Shown: piece after piece, positions 47,389 to 55,502 of the stretch
How the letters are laid out: the number at the start of each line of letters is the position of its first letter
Position numbering within the stretch: the first letter of the stretch is position 1
Assembly: GCA_964466195.1 (NCBI GenBank)
Contig: CAYXMQ010000019.1
Span: 1 to 61,599, forward strand
Source of the DNA: PFJX01 sp964466195
GTDB taxonomy: Bacteria > Pseudomonadota > Gammaproteobacteria > Burkholderiales > Thiobacillaceae
DNA: 61,599 nt
Direction of reading: 5' to 3'
Program-made: the position numbers and the translations under genes
Notes under the pieces: generated by a model
The model's database searches: none
What the model was told of the DNA's origin: nothing
What the model saw: only the letters and a program-made list of their open reading frames with translations

Positions 47389-48237
47389 TCAGGGCTGTTT
47401 CATGAAACGCACGACAGTGCTGACAGGGCGATACAGCTCGGGTTGCGGCATAACGAATCCATTCAAATTCATTTTTTCAAGCACCGCACGGCCATCCGCC
47501 TCCGCAGACATCTCGAACAGCGCCTGCTGCAGACGGCGAAAATCGCCGGCTGAAAACGCGCGGTCCGCAACAAAGGGGGGAAAGCCGAATTCTTCCGAAC
47601 GCGCCGCAATGCGGGTTCTGCCGGTCAGCACCGGCGCTTGCAGATGCATCGTCTCCCAGATGTAGCTGTTGACCGAAGCGGCGTCGGCAACCCCGACCGC
47701 CACGGCTTCGATCGACTTGCGCTGCGAGCGGGTAAAGAAAGTACGCCGAAAAAAAAGGTCAGGCTCGATGCCGGACTGCTTCAGTTCATAGCGCGGAAAC
47801 AGGTAACCGACATTGGAGTAAGGATCGGTATAGGCGAAAACCGTGTTCTTCAAATCAAACACGGTGCGCGTCGTCTGATCCTCTTCCGGCACGATCAGAT
47901 AAGCGCGGTAAAACGGACGCCCCTGGAACAACGGCGTCGCCATCAAGCGAAATTCCGGGTTGTCGGTGACATGCGGACAGTCACACAGCCAGGCCACATC
48001 AAGCCGCCGCTGATGCAACATTTCCAGGGTTTCCTGATAACTGTCGCGCAGCACGAAAACCACCGGCTGCTTCAGCTTGCGCTCCAGATACGCCCGCCAA
48101 TCGGCCATCAGCGCATGACGCTCATTGAGGAAGGTGGGCGTCAGCCCGATGCGTATCGGCTCGGCCGCCGCTGCGGGCAAGATCAGCGCGACCAACACGC
48201 CGATCATCAATACCAGTTGCCGCAGCCGAATACGCAC
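47389..48237 (-). CDS. PhnD-like periplasmic substrate-binding protein
   Basis: 282 residues from GTG 48237, with AGGTGG just upstream. A Sec signal peptide ends at AAA-EPI. The fold is that of PhnD/TtrS-type periplasmic binding proteins: IRIGLTPTFLNERHALMADW, RLDVAWLCDCPHV, SNVGYLFPRYEL, VGVADAASVNSY. No transporter is linked to it; instead kinase and regulator follow at once. In systems such as TtrSR a PhnD-like domain senses an electron acceptor; a comparable role is inference. The ligand is unknown. Confidence 0.85.
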   Translation of the reverse strand: MRIRLRQLVLMIGVLVALILPAAAAEPIRIGLTPTFLNERHALMADWRAYLERKLKQPVVFVLRDSYQETLEMLHQRRLDVAWLCDCPHVTDNPEFRLMATPLFQGRPFYRAYLIVPEEDQTTRTVFDLKNTVFAYTDPYSNVGYLFPRYELKQSGIEPDLFFRRTFFTRSQRKSIEAVAVGVADAASVNSYIWETMHLQAPVLTGRTRIAARSEEFGFPPFVADRAFSAGDFRRLQQALFEMSAEADGRAVLEKMNLNGFVMPQPELYRPVSTVVRFMKQP

Positions 48238-48259
48238 GCCTCCACCTCATTTTTTTGCC

Positions 48260-48279
48260 GCGTTACCGCAGTGTAACGC
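48260..48279. promoter_or_regulatory. Inverted repeat GCGTTAC-N6-GTAACGC
   Basis: Perfect 7-bp arms 6 bases apart, 23 bases upstream of the PhnD-like start. The core GTTAC-N6-GTAAC recurs at 48304-48319; the two centres are 42 bases apart, four helical turns. Likely operator pair for a dimeric regulator of the divergent region. Confidence 0.6.
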
Positions 48280-48287
48280 CAATACTT

Positions 48288-48301
48288 AGTCTAAAGAGAC
48301 T
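48288..48301. promoter_or_regulatory. Inverted repeat AGTCT-N4-AGACT
   Basis: Perfect 5-bp arms lying exactly between the two GTTAC-N6-GTAAC sites; possibly a third operator or part of the promoter. Confidence 0.4.
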
Positions 48302-48303
48302 AC

Positions 48304-48319
48304 GTTACCCATCTGTAAC
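48304..48319. promoter_or_regulatory. Inverted repeat GTTAC-N6-GTAAC, second copy
   Basis: Same arms and same 6-base spacer as the core of the site at 48260-48279, but a different spacer sequence, which suggests a protein site rather than a simple duplication. Confidence 0.6.
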
Positions 48320-48359
48320 TCAGGCAAAGGCTTAATTCAATTCCAAGTCACTGATTCAT

Positions 48360-48373
48360 TTGAGTCTCGTCAA
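48360..48373. promoter_or_regulatory. FNR/FixK-like box TTGAG-N4-GTCAA
   Basis: Keeps the TTGA-N6-TCAA core of the Crp/Fnr family and lies about 190 bases upstream of the Crp/Fnr gene start chosen here. It may serve autoregulation or the divergent sensor genes. Confidence 0.45.
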
Positions 48374-48410
48374 TTCCGACCCCCCGGCCTGATTACCAAA
48401 CGGTGACATC

Positions 48411-48441
48411 GGGCCGGCATCAGCGCTGCCGAAGCCGGCCC
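48411..48441. other. Hairpin in the Crp/Fnr leader region
   Basis: GGGCCGGC (48411-48418) and GCCGGCCC (48434-48441) pair perfectly around a 15-base loop that itself contains CAGCGCTG. There is no T-run, so it is not an intrinsic terminator; it could shape the 5' leader. Confidence 0.4.
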
Positions 48442-48565
48442 ATCCTCCTTGTCGGACAAAACACTTTCCATTCAATATCAACAGCTTACAATGAAGTCGG
48501 AAGGCGGATTCACGGATGGCACGGTTCCTGCGAGTGAAGATTCACAGTCAACTTGGCGCACAACC

Positions 48566-49294
48566 ATGAACCTCCTACCCATCACGTCCAGCCAGATCCA
48601 GGACACGATGTCGCGACTGAGCTACTTCGAAGGCTGGAGCAAGGATCAATTGACGCGGCTGTCCATTGGAGCAAAGCAGATCTCGCTGGCCAAAAAGGAA
48701 AGCCTGACCGGCAAAGGCGAGCGCCTTGCCTCGCTGTATGTCGTGGTCAGCGGCCAGATGCGGCTGTTCATCCCGTTATCCAATGGCGCCGAACGGGTGG
48801 TCGCCCTGGTCGGGCAAGGTGAAAGCTACGGCGAACCCTGTCTGATCCAAGAGGAGCCCTGCCCCTACGACGCGGTAGCCGGAAAAGACACGTATGTCCT
48901 GGCGATCGACGGCCAGGTCTATCGCCGCGAGCTGCGCCAGAGCCCTCTTCTGGCCGAACGCACGCTGAGCCTGATTTCCAAGCGCCTGTTGCACACGCTG
49001 CGCGACATCGAAATCTGCGCGCAGCCTTCCAGCCTGCAACGCGTGGCGCATTACCTGATGCACTTGCAGCCCAGCATTCCAGTCCCCGAGCAGGAGTTCC
49101 GTCTGCCCGCACTGAAGCGCGATATCGCCGCCAAAATCGGACTCAGCCAGGAAACCTTTTCACGCATGCTGGCCTTCATGGCGCAGCAGGGATTCATCCA
49201 GTTCAGCGGCAGTCAGGTTCGCATCGACGACTGGACGCGTCTGCGCAGCTTGGCCACCGCGGGCTGCCCGATGGAAGTTCCCGCCAAGAATTGA
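48566..49294 (+). CDS. Crp/Fnr family transcription regulator with FNR-type recognition helix
   Basis: 242 residues from ATG 48566; in-frame ATG 48491 and TTG 48449 would lengthen it, and none has a strong ribosome site. The N-terminal cyclic-nucleotide-binding-like barrel spans about 20-120 (LYVVVSGQMRLF, GQGESYGEPCLI). A dimer helix follows, then a helix-turn-helix (KRDIAAKIGLSQETFSRML). The recognition helix has E196-x-x-S199-R200, the residues that FNR uses to read TTGAT. It lacks the FNR N-terminal cysteine cluster and the cAMP-binding Arg-Ser of CRP, so the signal is unknown. The stop codon lies within a perfect FNR box. Confidence 0.88.
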   Translation: MNLLPITSSQIQDTMSRLSYFEGWSKDQLTRLSIGAKQISLAKKESLTGKGERLASLYVVVSGQMRLFIPLSNGAERVVALVGQGESYGEPCLIQEEPCPYDAVAGKDTYVLAIDGQVYRRELRQSPLLAERTLSLISKRLLHTLRDIEICAQPSSLQRVAHYLMHLQPSIPVPEQEFRLPALKRDIAAKIGLSQETFSRMLAFMAQQGFIQFSGSQVRIDDWTRLRSLATAGCPMEVPAKN

Positions 49295-49304
49295 TCACCA
49301 TCAA
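49291..49304. promoter_or_regulatory. Perfect FNR-type box TTGATCACCATCAA
   Basis: Matches TTGAT-N4-ATCAA at all ten defined bases. It overlaps the stop of the Crp/Fnr gene and lies 147 bases before the small ORF and 426 bases before the first decaheme gene. A weak TTGCTC-N18-CATAAA promoter (49352-49381) would place the box near -91. Confidence 0.75.
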
Positions 49305-49323
49305 ACCGAATGTGCGGTTCTTG

Positions 49324-49336
49324 CCCTGGTCCAGGG
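49324..49336. promoter_or_regulatory. Palindrome CCCTGGTCCAGGG
   Basis: Perfect 6-bp arms around one base, 20 bases downstream of the FNR box. Its role is unknown. Confidence 0.35.
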
Positions 49337-49384
49337 CGATTCGCAGGACTCTTGCTCGCGTAGTTTATTCGTACCCATAAAACG

Positions 49385-49402
49385 GCCTGATCGTACTCAG
49401 GC
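49385..49402. promoter_or_regulatory. Inverted repeat GCCTGA-N6-TCAGGC
   Basis: Perfect 6-bp arms with a 6-base spacer, 35 bases upstream of the small ORF start. It could be an operator or a leader hairpin. Confidence 0.4.
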
Positions 49403-49437
49403 GATTCAACAAAAAACGTTGCCATGGAGGAGACGCC

Positions 49438-49590
49438 ATGCAGAAAAAGTCGTGCTTTGCACCTATCGCCCGCCTGAAACCGGGCGCCTCGACCGTGCCT
49501 ACCGCCGCCGGCTTCGCCAAGTTCATCGGCCTGACCAACGAGGCGCAGCACAGGCAAGAAGTCCGAGTCCGCCATGGGCCGGCTGAATAA
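49438..49590 (+). CDS. Small 50-residue protein, leader ORF of the decaheme locus
   Basis: ATG 49438 has an excellent ribosome site (GGAGGAG, six bases away). The product starts MQKKSCFAPIARLKPG and ends VRHGPAE. It is mildly basic, with one Cys, no membrane helix and no signal peptide. It resembles no family I know. Its place between the FNR box and the first decaheme gene, and a ribosome site as good as that of the next gene, argue that it is translated. A leader peptide or a small regulatory protein are both possible. Confidence 0.5.
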   Translation: MQKKSCFAPIARLKPGASTVPTAAGFAKFIGLTNEAQHRQEVRVRHGPAE

Positions 49591-49636
49591 CGAAACATCA
49601 AGGCGAATGCGTTCGCCGGACTCCCCCAAGTACCAC

Positions 49637-49654
49637 GGCCATCCAACGATGGCC
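49637..49654 (+). other. Stem-loop GGCCATC-CAAC-GATGGCC
   Basis: Perfect 7-bp stem with a 4-base loop, between the small ORF and the decaheme start. It is followed by TTATC, not a T-run, so it is more likely an mRNA processing or stability element than a terminator. Confidence 0.35.
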
Positions 49655-49716
49655 TTATCGCAGTGCCGGAACTGAGTCGGCGTCCCCGTCGTTCATTTGG
49701 CTAAAGGAGAAATAAC

Positions 49717-52407
49717 ATGAAGCGTGCACGGTGTTTTTCAAAAACAGGATGGGGACTGGCGGCATTGCTAGCCATCGGACTATCCGGTTGCGGCGGCGGC
49801 GGCAGCGACGCGGTTGTCGACACCGCCCCGACCGCTCCGGCCGGCGTTGCGTCTGCGGTCACCACGGCGGCGGCAGTCCCCGGCAACGACACGGCGAGCA
49901 ATTCGTCTGCCGCATTTGCGGTGCTGCAAGATGCAGGCCTGCCGGTGGCGACCGTCAACAGTCCGCCGAAGATCAACTTCACGGTGTTCTCCGACGGCGC
50001 AGTAAAAACCGGTCTGACCTCCGCCAACGTCAGCGTCGCCATCGCCAAACTGGTGCCCGGCGCCAACGGCGCTCCTGACCAGTGGGTCAACTATATCTAT
50101 CGCACCGAAAGCACGGCTACCGCTCCCAACAATGTGGGTAGCGGCACCGCCGGCGCCCCCGCCCTGGCGAGCGCGCTGCAGGCGACGACCGATGCCAAGC
50201 CGACCGGAGCTGCTGCGATACCAAACCAGCTTGCCTACAACGCGGAAGGCAAGTACTACACCTACACCTTCTCGACCGATATCCGCGACCCCGCCTTCGT
50301 CGGCCCCACCGGCCTGCGGACCAACGGCGTCGTGTTTGAGCCGTCCCGCACCCATCGCATCGCACTGCAGTTGAGCTATACCAATGCAGCCGGCGCCACC
50401 GTGCTGGTCAATCCGTACTACGACGTCAAGTTCGTCGCCGACGGCACCGGCTACAAGGCGGTCGCCTTGACCACCGCCGCGACCGAGACGCGCGTGATGG
50501 CCGACATCAAGAGTTGCAACACCTGCCATAACAAGCTGGCATTGCATGGCGGCGGCCGCGTCGATGTGCAGTACTGCGTGATGTGCCACAACCCCGGCAC
50601 AGTCGACGCAAACAGCGGCAACGTGCTGACCATGAGCACCATGGTGCACAAGATCCATGCCGGCCACATGTTGAAGAACGGGTATTCCATCTGGGGCTTC
50701 GGCAGCACCAAACACGATTACTCGCATGTCGGCTTCCCGCAGGACGTGCGCAATTGCACCAAGTGCCACAGCAGCACCCCGGCCGAGGGCAATCCCAATC
50801 AAACCGCGCAGGGTGACAACTGGAAGTCCGTACCCAGCCGGGCCGCCTGCGGCGGTTGCCATGACGGCATCGACTTCGCGAAACCGTTTGCCTTGGGCAA
50901 TGGCACGACGTTGAACCCGAACAATCCGTGGGCCAACTACGGCCACGTGGGCGGCATTCAGACCGACGACAGCAAGTGCGCTTCCTGCCATAGCGCCGCG
51001 GCCATCGCCGGCGTCAACCATCTGCCGATCACGGCGGCAACGAATGCGACGACGGGCGTGACGACCTACTACGCCGCCAATGACAACCGCCTGCCCACCG
51101 GCGCGAAGACGGTCGACTATGACATCCAGAGCGTCTCGCTGAATGGCAGCCGCAATCCGGTCATGGTGTTCCGCATCCTGCAGAACAACGCACGCATGGA
51201 CTTGAGAACCGCATCGAGCACGACGGATCGGGCGATCTGGGCCAACTTCGACAATGCACCCTCGGTCTACTTCGCCTATTCCGTTCCGCAGGATGGCGAA
51301 ACGACGCCGGCTGACTTCAACGTCTACGTCAGCGCCTCACTGCTGGGCATCTGGAACGGCTCTGCGACCGGCACCAGCGCAGGCACTCTGACCGGGCCGG
51401 ATGCCAACGGCTACTACACCGTGACCCTGACCGGCCGGAGCATTCCCGCCGGCGCCAGCCTGCTGACCGGCGCGCTGGGGTACGCGGCCATGTTGCAGAC
51501 GGACGTGGCGGGTTACGCCAGGACCTGTTCCACCACGGTGACCACCAACTGTGTCGCCGGCCTCAACGTGACGGCGCAGGATGAATCGAAGACGGGCACC
51601 GGCTTCACCGCACGGCGCATCACCACCGAAGCCGCACGTTGCAACAACTGCCACGGCAAGCTGGGCCTCTTTACCGAGACCACCTTCCATAGCGGCCAGC
51701 GCAACGATCCGAAGATGTGTGCGATGTGCCATAACCCGAACCGCAGCAGTTCCGGCTGGTCGGCGGACTCGACGGCCTTCGTGCATGCCACCCACGCCGG
51801 CACCAAAACGACGGAGCACCCGAATCGCATGCGCACCGTGCCGTACAACTGGCATAAGGACGCAGCATTCGATGCGACGATCATCGGCTTCCCGGGCGAC
51901 AAGACGAACCTGAAAAACTGTCTGAACTGCCACGCTGCAGGCGGCTATGACTTCAGCGCCGGCGCCAGCCAAGTCGCCGACCGGCTGTATCGGGTGGTCG
52001 CACACGGTACCTACAACAGTACCGATGCGAACTTCAACATTTCCTACAGCCCGTACATCACCGCACTGGTGAATGCCAACGGCGGAACCTACAGCGCAGG
52101 CACCAACTACAGCAATTCCGATGCCGCCGCCACGACGCCGTCAGCCACCACGACCGGTGCGACGCTGGTGAATTCACCGATCGCCAACGCCTGCTTCGGC
52201 TGCCACGACGGCAACATGGTTTCGTCGCCGGGAACCTCGGTCAAGGATCATATCGAGCAGATGGGTTTAGGTTCCATCTACCGGGCGCGTGGCATCGTGA
52301 ATGCGGATGGTTCCAAGACCGGCGCTCTCGGCAAATCCGAGCAGTGTCTGCTCTGCCACGGTTCGACCAGCAACATCGCGCCAATCAAGGCGGCGCACGG
52401 CCTGTGA
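49717..52407 (+). CDS. Outer-surface decaheme c-type cytochrome lipoprotein, OmcA/MtrC family (copy 1)
   Basis: 896 residues with AAAGGAGA before the start. Lipobox GLSGC (Cys25) followed by a Gly tract anchors it to the outer membrane. There are ten CxxCH haem sites in two pentahaem groups: CNTCH, CVMCH, CTKCH, CGGCH, CASCH (about 265-425) and CNNCH, CAMCH, CLNCH, CFGCH, CLLCH (about 640-880). Beta-rich domains precede each group, the OmcA/MtrC layout. It would move electrons between the barrel-embedded MtrA-like protein and extracellular minerals or acceptors. An intrinsic terminator follows 88 bases later. Confidence 0.95.
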   Translation: MKRARCFSKTGWGLAALLAIGLSGCGGGGSDAVVDTAPTAPAGVASAVTTAAAVPGNDTASNSSAAFAVLQDAGLPVATVNSPPKINFTVFSDGAVKTGLTSANVSVAIAKLVPGANGAPDQWVNYIYRTESTATAPNNVGSGTAGAPALASALQATTDAKPTGAAAIPNQLAYNAEGKYYTYTFSTDIRDPAFVGPTGLRTNGVVFEPSRTHRIALQLSYTNAAGATVLVNPYYDVKFVADGTGYKAVALTTAATETRVMADIKSCNTCHNKLALHGGGRVDVQYCVMCHNPGTVDANSGNVLTMSTMVHKIHAGHMLKNGYSIWGFGSTKHDYSHVGFPQDVRNCTKCHSSTPAEGNPNQTAQGDNWKSVPSRAACGGCHDGIDFAKPFALGNGTTLNPNNPWANYGHVGGIQTDDSKCASCHSAAAIAGVNHLPITAATNATTGVTTYYAANDNRLPTGAKTVDYDIQSVSLNGSRNPVMVFRILQNNARMDLRTASSTTDRAIWANFDNAPSVYFAYSVPQDGETTPADFNVYVSASLLGIWNGSATGTSAGTLTGPDANGYYTVTLTGRSIPAGASLLTGALGYAAMLQTDVAGYARTCSTTVTTNCVAGLNVTAQDESKTGTGFTARRITTEAARCNNCHGKLGLFTETTFHSGQRNDPKMCAMCHNPNRSSSGWSADSTAFVHATHAGTKTTEHPNRMRTVPYNWHKDAAFDATIIGFPGDKTNLKNCLNCHAAGGYDFSAGASQVADRLYRVVAHGTYNSTDANFNISYSPYITALVNANGGTYSAGTNYSNSDAAATTPSATTTGATLVNSPIANACFGCHDGNMVSSPGTSVKDHIEQMGLGSIYRARGIVNADGSKTGALGKSEQCLLCHGSTSNIAPIKAAHGL

Positions 52408-52434
52408 TCTGAAGGCCGGCTGACCACCGGCTCC

Positions 52435-52462
52435 CCTGGGGCACGCAGTCTCGTGCCCCGGG
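52435..52462 (+). other. GC-rich stem-loop after decaheme copy 1
   Basis: CCTGGGGCACG pairs with CGTGCCCCGG through a 6-base loop, 28 bases past the stop. No T-run follows; it may protect the mRNA 3' end. Confidence 0.5.
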
Positions 52463-52494
52463 AACAGGGGGCCGCAGTTCAGCAAAGACAACTC

Positions 52495-52526
52495 GGATGC
52501 GCTGGAGTCGGGCGCATCCCTTTTTT
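52495..52526 (+). terminator. Intrinsic terminator between decaheme copy 1 and the HhH gene
   Basis: GGATGCGC/GCGCATCC perfect 8-bp stem, 9-base loop, then C and six T residues. Confidence 0.8.
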
Positions 52527-52633
52527 CGTTAAGGAGGCCTTTTCGGCAGAGGCCGCGCCGCGGCGACGGTCTCTACCGAAAGCGTTTTTCAACCCGGCAG
52601 GTTCGGGTCCGACCGACACAGGAGGAATGGTAC

Positions 52634-52990
52634 ATGTCAAACCGCATCACCCAGGCGCGCTTAGCCGTGCTGTCAACTTTCGCACTGTCCGTTTTCGTCA
52701 TGACCGGTACAGCGCATGCCTACCAGCCGCAATCCGAAGCGGCCGCCAAGCCGGCCACCCGCGCCGCCGCCACCCTGCAGGGCGGCCAGAACAAGGCCCT
52801 GCAAGCGGTGGACATCAACAGCGCCAGCAAAGCCGAGCTGAAAACGTTAACCGGCGTAGACGACGCGCTGGCCGCCAAAATCATTGCCGGACGCCCCTAT
52901 CTGAGCAAAGCGAACCTGGTCACGCACAACATCATGCCGGCGGGCCTGTATATGGCACTCAAACAGCGGATCATCGCCAAACAGAAATGA
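52634..52990 (+). CDS. Exported helix-hairpin-helix protein (ComEA-like)
   Basis: 118 residues with AGGAGGAA before the start. A Sec signal peptide ends at AHA-YQP. After an Ala/Lys linker comes one helix-hairpin-helix unit: VDINSASKAELKTLTGVDD, ALAAKIIAGRPYLSKANLV. This domain binds DNA non-specifically in ComEA, and similar small exported HhH proteins are widespread. Placement between two decaheme genes, with a terminator before it, is unusual. A role in binding extracellular or periplasmic DNA, or in protein contacts, is inference. Confidence 0.85.
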   Translation: MSNRITQARLAVLSTFALSVFVMTGTAHAYQPQSEAAAKPATRAAATLQGGQNKALQAVDINSASKAELKTLTGVDDALAAKIIAGRPYLSKANLVTHNIMPAGLYMALKQRIIAKQK

Positions 52991-53098
52991 AATCCCCATC
53001 CGGTTTCGTGGCTGGCCTTCGATCAAACGAATCGAGCCGCTGGATGAAGCCGGATGCCTGCGTAGCGGATGACGAGTAGCGGAACAGCGGAGATGACT

Positions 53099-55477
53099 AT
53101 GAATTTGCGCAATATGGCCCCGGTCCTGATGGCGCTGTTGCTGGGCGCGCTGGCGGGTTGCGGCGGCGGCGGCGGGGATGGCGGCGTGGTAACGCCGAAC
53201 TCGAACATGGCGGGCGGCACGATTACCGGGATCACGGTCAACAGTCCGCCGGTCGTGAGTTTCGTCGTCAACGACGCGGCCGGAAAACCCATCTCCGGCC
53301 TGAGATTGAGCGATCCGAGCGGCACGCTGCCGGCCGACCCGGCTTGCAACAATGCCAATGTCACGTTCGCCATCGCCAAATTCGATGGCGCCAACTGGCA
53401 AAGCCTGATTTCACGCCAGCGCTATGCGGTTTCCGCGCCGGGCCAGAATGCGGTCATCGAAGGCGCGACCGATCCCAAACCCGCCGCCGGCGGTTACACC
53501 AATCCCGCCAACGCCGCCGCCGACCCCAATGTCCGCATCGTCGGCATCCTGGAAGAAGCCAACGGCGTTTATACCTACCGCTTTGCGACCGATGTCAGCA
53601 CGCCGTTGCTGATGGCCAATGCCATCGACAGGAAGAACGTGGCGCTCGGCAAGGTCGCCAACAACGGCCATCTGGCCGTCAAGGATGGCAAGACCCTGCA
53701 TCGCGTCGCGCTGCAGTTGTGCTTTGTCGATTCGGTCACGCAGGCGACGATGAAGCTCAATCCCTACATGGACTTCACGCTCGGCGCGGATGGCCGCGGC
53801 ACGCCCTACCTGGATGGACAGGGAAATCTGACGCCGGCGCATAAAGTCGTGGAACGTGCCGCGTGCAACGAATGCCACCAGAATTTCGCCCAGCACGGCG
53901 GCAATCGCGTCGAACCGAATTATTGCGTGATGTGCCATAACCCCGGCAGCAGCGACTTTGAAACCGGAAATGCCATCGACTTCAAGTTGATGGTGCACAA
54001 GTTCCATATGGGCAAGCGGCTGACCCAGGACTATGCCGTGCGCGCGGCCGTGGCCAGAAAGGACACGGCCGGCGTGATCACCGGCGTGCTGTATCCGCAG
54101 GACCAGAGAAACTGCGTCAAATGCCATGACGGCTCGCCGACTGCGCCCAACAAGACCGCGCAAGGCGACAACTGGAAGACCAAGGCCAGCAAGCATGCCT
54201 GCCTGGCTTGTCATGACAACTACAAGGCCGCGGGTTCAAAATGGCAGCTCGCCCATACGCCCTACGCGTCGCTGTTCATCCCCAGTGTCGCCAATCCGGA
54301 CGCCACGTCCGACGCGGTCTGCCAATCCTGCCATAACGATGCGGGCGGCGGCGTCGCCAAAACCACCGCCAAGGCGCATGAGATTCCGGAATGGGTGCTG
54401 AGCGGCAATTACCAGCTCAACCTGTGGAGCATCAGCAAGAACGCCGACAACTCCTTGAGCGTGGAATATTCGGTGCGCAATCCGAACACCGGTGCGGATT
54501 ACGACCTGCTCGACGCCGCTTTGGCATCGCGTTTTTCCAGCCTGAGCCTGCTGTTCGGCTGGAATACGACCGACTACGCCAACAATGCCGGCAATGTTCG
54601 CGGCCAGCCCTACTCGTCTCTGGCGGCAACGGATGCTTCCGTGCAAAGGGTGGGCGTCGGCAACCGATTCAGGCTGACCTCGAAGGTTCTGCCCGATGCG
54701 GCAAACGGCACCGTGGCGGTGGCCTTCCAGGGCCGGATCAACGAGGCGGGTCTGCGCGTGCCGGTGCAGAATGTGGTCAAGTATTTTGCGATGAACGGCA
54801 ATCCGGTCGAGCGGCGTCAAATTGTTTCGGCCGACAAATGCAACGCCTGCCACGGCCGCTTCATCGGCTATGCCAGCTTGACCGGCTTCAATCCGGGCCT
54901 GGGCGCACACGGCGCCAACCGGAACGAGCCGCAGGTCTGCGTGATCTGCCACAACGGCAACACCCCCTTGAATGGCAGCGTGGTCACCGGCGGCGTGGTG
55001 ACCCAGTATGCCGAATCGGCCGACTTCAAGCGGATGATCCACAAGATGCATGCCGCACAGGGGGGCAACTACCCGGTCTGGCCCAAGGTGAATAAGACGA
55101 CCCGTCTGGGTTCCGTGATTTACGACGGCTTGAAAAACTGCACGTCGTGCCACGTCGGCGACTCCTACAAACAGAGCGCAAGCGTGCTGGGCACATCGGT
55201 GACGTATGCGGTCGACACCAGTATCGACAGCAGCAACGCCGCCGTCACCGACAACGACATCGGCGACAATCTGGTGATCTCCCCGCAAGCGTCGGCCTGC
55301 TCCAGTTGCCACAGCTCGCTGGGCGCCATGGCGCACATGGCCAACGACGGCGGCGCAGCATTCGGGACGGTGACCCAGAATGCCCTCACCTCCGGCAGCG
55401 CCGTGAATGAAACCTGCCATGGCTGCCATGCACCCGGCGGCATCAAGCCGGTGGACAAGGCGCACCTTGGCAACTGA
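53099..55477 (+). CDS. Outer-surface decaheme c-type cytochrome lipoprotein, OmcA/MtrC family (copy 2)
   Basis: 792 residues from ATG 53099, chosen because GGAG lies six bases upstream; ATGs at 53093 and 53069 are in frame. Lipobox GALAGC (Cys20). Ten haem sites in two groups: CNECH, CVMCH, CVKCH, CLACH, CQSCH (about 255-410) and CNACH, CVICH, CTSCH, CSSCH, CHGCH (about 580-775). Its layout matches copy 1, but the spacing and loop sequences differ widely, so this is a paralogue and not a recent duplicate. Both probably dock to the same outer-membrane conduit. Confidence 0.95.
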   Translation: MNLRNMAPVLMALLLGALAGCGGGGGDGGVVTPNSNMAGGTITGITVNSPPVVSFVVNDAAGKPISGLRLSDPSGTLPADPACNNANVTFAIAKFDGANWQSLISRQRYAVSAPGQNAVIEGATDPKPAAGGYTNPANAAADPNVRIVGILEEANGVYTYRFATDVSTPLLMANAIDRKNVALGKVANNGHLAVKDGKTLHRVALQLCFVDSVTQATMKLNPYMDFTLGADGRGTPYLDGQGNLTPAHKVVERAACNECHQNFAQHGGNRVEPNYCVMCHNPGSSDFETGNAIDFKLMVHKFHMGKRLTQDYAVRAAVARKDTAGVITGVLYPQDQRNCVKCHDGSPTAPNKTAQGDNWKTKASKHACLACHDNYKAAGSKWQLAHTPYASLFIPSVANPDATSDAVCQSCHNDAGGGVAKTTAKAHEIPEWVLSGNYQLNLWSISKNADNSLSVEYSVRNPNTGADYDLLDAALASRFSSLSLLFGWNTTDYANNAGNVRGQPYSSLAATDASVQRVGVGNRFRLTSKVLPDAANGTVAVAFQGRINEAGLRVPVQNVVKYFAMNGNPVERRQIVSADKCNACHGRFIGYASLTGFNPGLGAHGANRNEPQVCVICHNGNTPLNGSVVTGGVVTQYAESADFKRMIHKMHAAQGGNYPVWPKVNKTTRLGSVIYDGLKNCTSCHVGDSYKQSASVLGTSVTYAVDTSIDSSNAAVTDNDIGDNLVISPQASACSSCHSSLGAMAHMANDGGAAFGTVTQNALTSGSAVNETCHGCHAPGGIKPVDKAHLGN

Positions 55478-55502
55478 CAGACTTACTTGCACTGAAATGA
55501 CC

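Noticed and set aside
48411..48429. Possible sigma54 -24/-12 promoter (GGCATCAGCGCTGC) before the Crp/Fnr gene
   Set aside because: GG and GC have the correct 10-base spacing, but few other consensus bases match and the site lies inside a larger hairpin palindrome that explains it.
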